Shown in pieces: positions 52,563 to 62,386 of a DNA stretch of 64,000 nucleotides. A model generated the notes under the pieces. It saw only the letters and a program-made list of their open reading frames with translations. It was not told the DNA's origin and searched no databases. Source of the stretch: Pseudogymnoascus destructans. Taxonomy: Eukaryota; Ascomycota; Leotiomycetes; Thelebolales; Thelebolaceae. The stretch spans positions 620,001-684,000 of the forward strand of contig NW_020167531.1 in the NCBI RefSeq assembly GCF_001641265.1, written 5' to 3'. Every line of letters begins with the position of its first letter. Position 1 is the first letter of the stretch. The position numbers and the translations under genes are program-made.

Positions 52563-53469
52563 TTTTGCGGACCGCTAATGGGCAGCTTTATGCGGTGAGG
52601 ATACATGGCTATTGGGAGCAAAGTAAGAACCAGGTTTGTATTGTTTTTACTTTGGCGGTCTTGATACCATCAGTCCTTACAGTATGAGGTACAACCCAGA
52701 ACCTGGCACGCAGAAATAGAATCATCTGGGACACTTTGTGGCATAACTTGTTCTTCGAGGCTCGAAATACACGTGGTACACATCTAAAAGGTGTCAAATA
52801 TTTGTGTTGAAAGCAAAAATGATAGCCCGATCAACTCGCCGAGGCCGCCGACGAAGCTATTGGCGTGGAACTACAAGGCCACTTCCCCTGATTCGACATT
52901 TAGGCTTCACACTAAACGCTCTAATTATTATTATACCTCTGCCGGTGTCAATTAGTACCCTCTAGCTCTCAGATAATCATCACGAAATGGGGCTAACTCT
53001 ATGAACCCCATTACTGACATCTCCAGCTGCTGTGGTGAGCTTACAGAGATAGCTCAGTCTCTTTGGGAATCACCGCCTACAAAATGGATCCGCTCTCACC
53101 TCCGGTGTCTGTTCTCTTTATCCTTGCATTCTCGTTCAATATCATATGCACTGAGCAACACCCGCACCTCGCCTTCTGGCCGTCCCAGGATTCCGCTTGA
53201 TTTAGAGTTTCAGGAACAGGGCGCGGACCTGAGGCTAGCGGATTGACGTCAAACTTTAGCTACTACTTTGGACACAACAGCTGCTGCAAGTAAGTCACAT
53301 GAGTATATCTCCTCAGAGTATAGCGTAATTATTGGGTGACTGGCTGGTATAATATTCGGTAACAGTCTTGCCGACGAAATGGCACTTGATCTTCTGATAT
53401 ATGTGATATATTCACGCACGAGTCCAAGCTTAGGTGAATATGAAAGGCCGTCAGTGAATTGAAAAGAAA
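52563..53469. other. Intergenic, no supported gene
   Basis: About 900 bp between the small unknown frame and the malic enzyme remnant. The plus frame at 53001-53246 has no motif. Possibly more eroded gene sequence. Confidence 0.4.
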
Positions 53470-55462
53470 AATATACCTTCAGTCCTGCGCGACCGACCCA
53501 GCAATACCCATCTCCCCACTCGCATCCCTACTCGCAACCTCTTTCGACACCTTTCTCAGCGGCCTTTACACCGGCTTCCACATCTGTACTCGAATCCACT
53601 CATCCAGCTCATCTCATCCTCTGGAATGCCCTCCTCCCTCGCCAACCCCTACTCAACCGCCTGCCTCACCACCGCTATCGCAATCTGCACACTGACTTCC
53701 CTCACATCCTCCACATCCGGCAGCAGCGGACGCGCGGGGTCCTTCATAGCGGGTGATTGCGCGCTGAGCGCCTTCGCGGCTGCCACAAGCATCTTATCGC
53801 TCAACAGGCGCGGCTGAGAACTGCACCCAATCCAATGCTGGGGAAGACAAGCGCGTTATTGCATTCCGTCACATCGCGAGTGGTGCCATTGTGCGTCATG
53901 GGAAGGGCGAGCCAGTCGCTAGTAGGACTTTCCCATCGGTCCAAGCGTTGAGGTCGGCGGGGTTGGCTTCATGGAGGGACGTGGGGTTGGAGAAGGGGGA
54001 ATATAATGGGGCGTGAGACATGGGACAAGCTCAACTCCGCACAAAAGCCCTACGCGCGTGACGACTCAGAATGGGACAGCGACAAAGACATCGATCTCCT
54101 CTCCGTAATCAAAGCCGTGAAACCCCACGTCCTCATCGGACCTCCACAAAACCCGGCAGCTTCACCGAAGAGATAGTCACCGTGGCGCTTTAGAAGTAGG
54201 CCTGGTTTATCCACGTACCTATCTTGGTCAGTATATCTCAGCGCATGTAGCATGTGGATATTGGTTACCATATATGCTTGGCGGCTTCTTCTTTAGATTT
54301 TCCACTCTCAGTTGCAATGGCGTCTCGGATTTGGTCTGCAACACCCGTTCCTGCGGTGCCAGCACCAAAAATCACCACTTTCAAATCTTCTAAGTTTGTC
54401 TTAGAGACATGCAGTCCTGCCATGATGGCAGCCAAAGTGACGCAGTGCCTTGCACGTCGTCATTGAAGCAAGCCATCGTCGGGCGGTACTTGTCTAATAT
54501 TCTCCGTGCTACCCATAATTAGCCTCTATTCTTTCACGGCTGAACTCATGGGTTGCAGGGAGCGTTTAAATGTCCTTCTCAATACCAACATAGCCTTGAT
54601 AAGCAGAACGAGGAATTACTAACCATTTGGCAGGCCAAAATCTTCAAAATATATGTACGCTTTCGGATAGAGCTTCCTCGCAGATTGAACGAAGGTCTCA
54701 ACAAATTTCTCATACTTCTCGCCCCTGACCCTCGGGTGTTTTAACCCGAGGTATAAGTCATTATTGCGAAGCTTCTCGTTATCAGTACCGTAGTCGAGTC
54801 CCACAGCCAATGTACGGTTTGCATGGATACCCGCACAGAGCGTAGTTAGAACCAGCTTGGCGATGGAGATCAGAACCCCCCCCATCCCCTGGTCACCAAT
54901 ACCAAGGATCTCTTCACCGTCAGTAACGACAATGTAGTCAATGTCTTGTGGCTCGCCCCATTGGGCGAGATCGTGGTAGACACGGTCGGTATCACCGATG
55001 TTGAGGAAACAACCTTCGGGACGGCGAAAGATGCGGGAGAAATTCTGGATTGTTGTGCCTTCAGTGGGAGTGTATATTATTGGATACATTTCTTTGATAT
55101 GATCTTGAATGAGCTCGAGAATGTTAGATTTGCGTCGCAGGAGGGGTAGCTGGAAGGGGCTGGTATTATAGGCTGGCATCATGTGATTCCAATGCGTTGC
55201 GACATTATGGAAAGAAGACAAACCCGATAGAAAAGCACCCCATTCTGGTCTTCATACTCGTCATAAATGTATTCTTTGCCAAGTCGTCCTGCAGTTCGGA
55301 ATACTGCTGGTACGCTCTCTGCACCTGCTGCTCCAATGTTTGCACATTATGCGAAATAGGGAGTATTGGGAAGAGCCGAGCCACTAACGGCACAGTCTTG
55401 AGGGCCAGAGGTGGTAAGAGGGAGGTGGGAGAATTTGGAGGAATGGTCCTTGGATGGAGGCA
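53470..55462 (-). pseudogene. NAD(P)-malic enzyme pseudogene
   Basis: The original ATG at 55462 opens MPPSKDHSSKFSHLPLTTSG, followed by a deletion/frameshift and NVQTLEQQVQRAYQQYSELQ, then NTFMTSMK. A long intact piece (55221-54619) contains EMYPIIYTPTEGTTIQNFSR, FRRPEGCFLNIGD, DYIVVTDGEEILGIGDQGMG and YIYFEDFGLPN, the conserved malic enzyme core. Downstream the NAD-binding part is broken by stops and deletions but still shows NAWTDGKVLLATGSP-like, ECNNALVFPSIGLGA and ISDKMLVAAAKAL segments to about 53560. Malic enzyme converts malate to pyruvate, CO2 and NAD(P)H. The many frame breaks, especially in the 3' half, make it non-functional. Confidence 0.85.
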
Positions 55463-56928
55463 TGGTGGAGTATTGGGCAGTCAGCGGGATTGAAGGATAG
55501 CAACGGACGGATATTCGAACCCGAGATACTATATACGCCTTGTTGAGAGGGTGATATGGTATTTACAACATTACTATGTCAGATAGTTATTGTTGTCGAG
55601 AACGAATACAGGAAAGCTATATGCATAGGGTATGACGTTGTTCCTTTATCAAGGGACCAAGTCAGGAACGTGGAGTCCTATCATGTCGGCAGTTCACACC
55701 ACACATCAACGAAAGCACATATGCGAAAACAAACGCTGTATTATATATTATATATTCTGTTACTGGAGTATGTAGGTCACAAGGAGCCACTCTCCTGTAG
55801 GATGCTCGCAAGGAGTAAGAGAATGGACTATGAAGGTTCTTTTCGCTATAGCAGCAATTCCCTCTATGGAGGGCCGATCCGAAGACCAGCCCCCTTTTCA
55901 ATCCCCAAATGAACCCGACACAAGACGTGAACAAGAACACTGGGTCTTCCGGAGAAGATCTCATTTGTTTGCTTTCGAGAAGCTGAGTGACTGATCAAGG
56001 CGCTGCATCACACTGTGTGACTATGTGGCTGAGGTATTGAGACGTGTAAGTACGGATAGCAAACCTATATCAATGTAAAACTTTATAGTCCACATATTCA
56101 TCTATAAAGAAGAGACTTTGTCTCCGTCAAATGTGTATTGGATTCTCAATCACAGAGTTTGACGAGTCTGAATATTTTTGATCCTCTTCAAAACAATACC
56201 AAGCCGAAAAATTGAACACTTTTAACCGCGGCACACGCTAATTAGTCATCCGCGCTAGTCAAAGTGGTTGTGAACGAGTTCTAGTATACGGAGTACGGAC
56301 ACCAGCATCCGAATACTAACCCCCCCTTGGATTTGTAAGCGGCTACGTAAGCAAACCCAGAATCATGAAACGGGCCAAATTAATAAAGTAATTCATAGTA
56401 GAGTAGAATAGCTATAGAATAGACTTAATAGATTAGTAATAAACTAATAATATATATATTTACAAATATAATAACTCTTAATTATAAAGATATAATGTGG
56501 TTTATTATGACCACCCTAGACATATCATGACCTGGACACTTTTCGTAACCCTTCTACCTTTCAACTCCAACACACGTTATCTTCAGGGTTAGCAATAAAA
56601 CTCATTAAAATCATCCTACTCATGAGTTGGTGAGTAACTCAAACTCACGAGTTTAAGTACAGACTCAAATTCATGAGTTTGAGTTCTGTGTTCTCAACTC
56701 ATGAGTTAGATGAGTACAAGTCATGTAATCATAAGTCACGTGACCTAAAAATCCTAAGAAATGAAATGAATAATCGTTGGTTCTCAAACCACAGCCTGGA
56801 GGCGGTTGGCGAAAGCGAACTGGGACGTGAAAGTGATTATGGGACACTTCGGGAGCGGACTCGCGACGTGACATGACCAACCATGAACATGACCAACAAC
56901 GTAACAATGCTGTAAATATATATAAATT
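55463..56928. other. Intergenic, AT-rich, with palindrome cluster
   Basis: About 1.5 kb without a supported gene. The AT-rich core (56380-56480) is followed by clustered ACTCATGAGTT palindromes, listed separately. Confidence 0.45.
56610..56735 (+). repeat. Cluster of ACTCATGAGT-type palindromes
   Basis: At least five copies of CTCATGAGTT / AACTCACGAG / TTCATGAGTTTGAG occur within 125 bp. They resemble the subterminal TACTC/GAGTA clusters of the hAT-like element at 40110-44318 and could be the terminus of another such element. No terminal repeat or target duplication was found. Confidence 0.5.
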
Positions 56929-58794
56929 AACGTGCATGTATAACGAAAGTGCCAAACAAGCGAAAATGCCAAAATCATGCGGTGACCAACCCCCCCAACT
57001 AAATGTTAAATTCCTCCACAATAAAACATGCGCCATAAAAATGATGAAAGCAAATTAGTGCTAGCTATCCAAGCTATGCAAAGCAACCCAAATTTGCACC
57101 TTCGAGTTGCAGCTAGGATCTATTCCGTAGACCACCGCAAGCTACGTCACTGTTTACAAGGCGTACCTTCACGACGCGATATCCAAGCCAACTTACGGAA
57201 ATTAAGTAACCTAGAGGAATCAGTTCTTGTTCAGTATATACTTGACTTAGCTGCTAAAGGGTTCCCTCCTCAGTTGTCTATTGTTGAAGATATGGCAAAT
57301 TGACTACTTGCAACACGTGACGCGCCACGCGTCGGGTCACGTTGGGCTTCAAACTTTGTTAAGCGCCATGTAGAGCTCCGGACACGCTTCCAGCGAAAAT
57401 ACGACTACCAGAGGGCTAAGTGCGAAGATACAGAAGTCATTCGTGGCTGGTTTGAGCTTGTATAGAACAAAATTCTAAAGTATGGCATCAACAATGCAGA
57501 TATCTACAACTTTGATGAGACTGGGTTTATGATGGGCGTCATCTCAAGCGCAACGGTAGTAACGAGCTCAGATGGGCGGGCAAAGGCAAAAAAGGTGCAG
57601 CCTGGCAATCGGGAATGGGTTACAGTAATCCAAGGCGTTAGTTCTCAAGGTTGGGCAGTGCCGCCATTTGTCATTGTGGCAGGTAAAAACCACCTTGCAT
57701 CTTGGTATGAGAATAGCGGATTTCCAGCAGATTGGGTAATCGCTGTTACTGCAAATGGCTGGACTACAAACGAGAGAGGTATGGATTGGATTCAGCATTT
57801 TGAGAAGCACACAAAGCCCCGGAGTGTTGGTGGTTATCGCTTGTTAGTCCTTGATGGTCATGAGAGCCACCACTCAGACAAGTTTGAGGAGTACTGCAAA
57901 GAACACAACATTATTACGCTTTGTATGCCTGCTCACTCTTCCCATATACTCCAACCACTTGATGTTGGCTGTTTTGGCCCATTAAAGAGAGCTTACGGTT
58001 GGCAAATTGAAGATATGATGCGGGCTCATATTATTCACATTACTAAGGATGACTTCTTTCCTGCCTTCCACGCTGCATTTAACATTGCAATGACAGAAAG
58101 CAATATTCAGGGAGGGTTCCGAGGTGCTGGGCTTCTTCCATTTAGCCCTGAGAGTGTAATATCTACACTTGACCTTAGGTTTAAGACGCCAACACCTCCA
58201 ACACCTCCAACCTCTCGCCCAAACACCGCTCAACCATGGGTTTCTCAGACACCAAATAACCCAACTGAAGCTGTATCACAGTCTACTTTCATTAAAAACT
58301 GAATTGCGCATCATCAAAATAGCTCTCCAACCTCAATCTATGCAGCTGTTGACCAGTTTACAAAGGGTGCATCGCAAATAATGCATCAATTAGCATTGTT
58401 AAAAGCAGAGAACCAAAACCTGCGACAGGCAAATGAAGTGCTAAGCAAGCGCTGGAGAGCTAAAAAAACACGACTACAGCAAGGAGGATCACTTAGTCAA
58501 CAGGTAGCACAGGAGCTACAGGACGAGAGGGACATTGTGCAGCAAGTAGAGCAAGAAATAAGGGCAAGTAGTGGTCGGAAGCCAAGGGAAGAAACCCATG
58601 CACGTCGCTGTGGCAAGTGTGGTGAGACTGGACACAATGCGCGCACTTGTCAGATTGTAATAGACAGGTCTGAGGAAGAGGACTCTGAGTAGTTTTAATT
58701 AATTTATATTGTTGTGGTGGATTTATCGCAATTCTTATGGGGTAGTCGCGATATTTTGGCACTTTCGCTTGTTTGGCACTTTCGTTATACGTTA
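56929..58794 (+). mobile_element. Near-complete Fot/pogo-type element
   Basis: The left terminal repeat TAACGTGCATGTATAACGAA continues AGTGCCAAACAAGCG. It is matched on the right by CGCTTGTTTGGCACTTTCG followed by TTATAC and GTTA. The right end lacks the six bases ATGCAC present in the fragment ending at 24622. Both ends have TA, consistent with TA target duplication. It encodes one transposase (57028-58692) with a few stops. Confidence 0.85.
57028..58692 (+). pseudogene. Pogo transposase with C-terminal CCHC zinc knuckle
   Basis: The N-terminal HTH (LHLRVAARIYSVDHRKLRHC) and CENP-B-like region run to a TGA at 57301 (CGA-type site). A TAG near 57463 follows VRGWFELV-type sequence. The DDE core is intact: YNFDETGFMMG, EWVTVIQGVSSQGWAVPPFV, LLVLDGHESHHSDKFEEYC and the third acidic region SHILQPLDVGCFGPLKRAY. 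A stop at 58300 precedes a coiled-coil segment (HQLALLKAENQNLRQANEVL, ELQDERDIVQQVEQEIRASS). A retrovirus-like zinc knuckle CGKCGETGHNARTC and an acidic end (SEEEDSE) finish it. Three stops in an otherwise continuous reading indicate recent death. Confidence 0.88.
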
Positions 58795-58807
58795 TAGAAT
58801 TAAATAA

Positions 58808-61543
58808 TTAATAAAGATTTGGATCAATATTGTCAGGAGGTAGTGATTGATCATTACTGCCACCGTCACTTGCATCGTGAATCATGTCGTAGTCCAAGCC
58901 TGCAAAGTTCACGTACCCACTATCCTCGATGGCTAACAGTCGGTCCTCCTCCTCCTTCTCCTTACGTTTCTTCTGTGTAACGTCCGGGTCAATGATTTTT
59001 GTATGTAAGCCAATTGGTGGCTCTGTGTCTAGGTTACTTTTTTGAAATTCATGTAGGTCCTTTTTCCATGTACGTTCTGCCTTCCATGCATCGATGCCAG
59101 CACGGAGCTGCATCTTACGCTCAATGTTCACCATGCGTGTTGTAATGGTGGGTGCACCAGATGTGAGAATTTAGCCACCCAAGGAAGGGATGATTTTACT
59201 AAGACAACACACTGTCTTAGGAAAAAGAGCCAAAGGCTCGTAGCTTAGACTATTCCACAACGCAGCAATCAAGGTGTATGATGTAGTGGAGTGGTTTAGA
59301 CAAGTTGTAACAAATGTTGAGTCTGAGAACTCAGGGATAAGTCAGAGGTTAGCACCTCACTGACTTTTCAGAAACAAGGAGTAACAAGATCAATGCTTGG
59401 AAGCTTGGAAAAGACGTGGAAGTATGTGATAGTCGATTTACTGTATTGTCTGCTTGCCCTTTCTTAAGGAAAGGGCAATCCTATTTATGCTAAAGGAGTG
59501 TAGTTATCTCATTTTCCAAGACTTTCCATGACTAACCAGGCTTGGTAACTGTAGTCGACGTAAGAGAATCCCATAGAACCATCTCCTAGGTTCCTAGCCT
59601 ATAGGAAGTGAAAGGAGGTCCAAGGTCAGAGTACCCCTATAGACAGATTATGTCATAACTTAACCAATCTTGTAGGTAACTAAGGAGCGATGACGTGTAA
59701 TGAATCATAGAGGGTTGTAGAAGCTTTTGGAGCTATCGCTCATGATCCTAGGCCTCTAGTTGATAGAGATATGTCATGTGTAGTATTAGCCCAGTAACGA
59801 AGGAGTGATGTCATGTAATGAATCATAGAGGGTTGTAGAGATATGCTATGTGGTCATATCAGCCAGTAACTAAGGAGCAATGACGTGTAATGAATCATAG
59901 AGGGTTGTAGCAATCGTTGAGTAGTATTTCTCTTGTTGTTGGTGTGATAAGCTAAAATATGTATAGTGACTTGTAGGTTTGAGGAGGAGATTTCTAAGTT
60001 TGCTCTTGAGTTTGATAGCAAACTGAGTGCAACGAATGTCAGTATGACACAATGATACCTTGATCTAGGGCTTGAAATTGACTTGTTGCATTTGGAGGAA
60101 GCCAGATAACTCGGATATTCGCAGGGGGTGGTGTCGATTTGAGGGCCTTGATATGTGCTGAAAAGTTGTCCATGGTGAGAAGAACCTCCCGTGTGTTATG
60201 ATGGTCATAGAGGTCATGATGCCAGTCCAGGAAAAGTAATCTAGATTGAATCTAAAGAGAGAAGAAGAAGAAGAAGGAAGGAAGGTGAGGCTATTCCTTA
60301 TAACATACAGTTGTCTGCTTAGCAGTTGTAACCTTGGTAGCTAAGGCTACACCCGTAATCCCATAACAACCGTAATAACTGTAACAACTGTAACAACCGT
60401 AACAAGCTGGGACAAGCTGTGAGCTGTAATCATAACACCGTGTTGTACCAATACGATCATAAAAAGCCCTTAACCATTCTGCCATAATAAACTGATTCAT
60501 CCAAGCCTTCTTATTCCACCTCCAAACCCCTCCCATTGCTATGACGTCGGTGTTTCGTAAAGCTCGAGGAGTTTTTACCTTGCCAATAAACCAAGGAGGA
60601 CATCGATCAGTACCAGCAGTGTTACAACAGAATACGACAGACATCCTTGCCTTGTCCATCTTCCTTCCTACTCGAGCCTCCATTGTAGAAAGCCCACGAG
60701 ATGGCATCATCTTCCAGTATAAACCCATCTCGTCCATGTTATAAATGTTGTCCTCTAAATACTCCCCAGCCACTGTCTGAGTAGCCCTCATCTCGTCCTC
60801 TGCTGTCTCACTGACTGATGCCCCTTCTCCTTGCCTCTTTCTATTCCGGATGTTGTGACTGTCACGGTTCACCAAGGCATAGGGCGCCAGTTGGGTATTA
60901 TGAATTAAACTCAATCTAGAGAAGAAAGAAAAGAGAAGAGGAGCACTCGAGCAGTGGCTCGATCTATATACAGCTATGTTGTTGTGGAGTGAATTCTCTT
61001 TAGCGAGACCAGTTCTGAGAATTCACTCCACAACTGAAAACTTTGCTCCAACCCTGGAAAGCTCCCCACACCCCTGAACCCCCACTCGAGCTGCAACGCA
61101 CTTGATATCATAACAGTGACGTAGTCGAAATTTCTGTATCCAAGCAATGCTAAACTCTGGCGAAGTCTTCCCTTGTGGTAGTTGTGACCAAATTCACTTT
61201 GCCTTCTCTTGTAAGATCTCCGCAGTTGTAAAACCTCCTTTTGAATCGATTCGTTCTTGCCACTCAAAAAGGATAGCCTCAATATCTGGCCAAGCCACTT
61301 CCCGTCGACGTATATTCATATCGTTCCTCTTCCCTATTGTTGGTGTATTAATCAGATCATCAAGGTTGATAAATCGGCTGCTAAGGGATTCCGAGACTGT
61401 AGATTGACTAATTCGAACGTTGTACTTCTCAAAAATCAGGCGATACAATCTTTTTGGGAAGGTCGAGGTGTTTTGTTGACGGTCCATTGTCGAAGAGCAC
61501 GACGCTGTTCAATCGTCATCGAATTGAGATTTCTCGAAGGCAT
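58808..61543 (-). pseudogene. CENP-B/Tigger-like (pogo superfamily) transposase, split by an insertion
   Basis: Reading on the minus strand from ATG 61543: MPSRNLNSMTIEQRRALRQW and RISQSTVSESLSSRFINLDD (helix-turn-helix). Then, after frame breaks, EDNIYNMDEMGLYWKMMPSR (first Asp), MSVVFCCNTAGTDRCPPWFI, WMNQFIMAEWL, LLTMDNFSAHI (second Asp, near 60160) and IRVIWLPPNATSQFQALDQG (near 60080). The sequence breaks at about 60051 and resumes at 59161 with SGAPTITTRMVNIERKMQLR, IDAWKAERTWKKDLHEFQ and a C-terminal tail ending at 58808. The intervening 890 bp look inserted. It is a different lineage from the zinc-knuckle pogo elements. Confidence 0.78.
59162..60051. repeat. Insertion inside the transposase, with three 45-bp repeats
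   Basis: The segment interrupts the transposase reading frame and has TGTGAG...GACACA (TG...CA) ends, like an LTR of about 890 bp, but no target duplication is evident. It contains three copies of an about 45-bp unit (GTAAC(T/G)AAGGAG(C/T) then TGTAATGAATCATAGAGGGT) at about 59675, 59793 and 59866. No coding potential is recognised. Confidence 0.5.
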
Positions 61544-61919
61544 TCTATAAGATTCAAAAGATTAGCATAAGTCAATATTCAAGGAGGATCTCACGATATC
61601 GGATGTATTGTGTTTTGTATGTAAAAAGCTTCCGTACAGAAAAAGATGTTGAGATAACGTAAATATCGGCTAAAAGCATATCGACTTATCGTATTTTTAA
61701 AGTATCCATGTTATCCACGGCAGCGATCCACAGAATGTCATGTGATGGATAACATTGGATATCTTTGTTGGGAATCGGGCCGGAGGCTGGAGAAAACTCT
61801 GTGTTTGTGGTTCTAGAAACCAGAGAATCTCCACCGTGGGCCTGAGCTGTCCCATGGCTCTCACCGAACTAGGGGACTCAACCATGGTTCTCACAATTCT
61901 GGTGAAAACTCTGAGCAGA
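61544..61919. other. Intergenic between transposon remnants
   Basis: About 375 bp, AT-rich on the left. A minus frame near 61697-62008 overlaps the next pogo remnant and has no domain. Nothing is supported. Confidence 0.4.
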
Positions 61920-62172
61920 TAAAGGAGGAAATGCACGTGGGTAGTAGTCGTGCGCCAAGGACTGAAACGTGCTCTCGGCGTTATGGCAACTGCGGGGAGG
62001 CTGGACATAACACGAGGACCTGTCAGGTAGTAGTAGAAACATCTGAGAAAGATGTTCTACTAGCTTGAATTAATTAATCATATTGGTTTGTGTAATAGCT
62101 GTTACAAAATGTGCAGGTGTGGTGGGGTGGAGCGTTCACTATGCTGGAGCTTTCGCTATGCATGTATGTTAA
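61920..62172 (+). pseudogene. C-terminal pogo transposase remnant with damaged zinc knuckle
   Basis: The frame EQIKEEMHVGSSRAPRTETC, RRYGNCGEAGHNTRTCQVVV, ending KDVLLA at a TAG near 62066, matches the tail of the pogo transposases at 24333 and 57028. The first knuckle cysteine is Tyr (TAT). A diverged right terminal repeat (GGAGCTTTCGCTATGCATGT, ATGTTA) follows near 62145-62170. Confidence 0.75.
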
Positions 62173-62179
62173 GTTACGT

Positions 62180-62335
62180 TATTTAACGTGATTCACACCG
62201 AATCAGATTCGATTCATGATCTGATTCAGGCTATTTCTTGATGATTCGAATCATGATTCGGCAAGTATTTGAATGATCCGAATACTTGCCAAGATTGAAT
62301 GATCCGAATACTTGCCAAGATGTCTAAGATGTCCA
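62180..62335 (+). repeat. Subterminal repeats of a hAT element
   Basis: The region is dense in GATTCGAATC-like palindromes (GAATCAGATTCGATTCATGA, TGATTCGAATCATGATTCGG) and a direct repeat of TTGAATGATCCGAATACTTG (near 62269 and 62295). This is the typical organisation at the left end of a hAT transposon whose transposase follows. Confidence 0.6.
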
Positions 62336-62386
62336 AGCATCTAGCGGTGAGGACTTACTGTCGTCCTCAATATATAGCTTTTTAGA

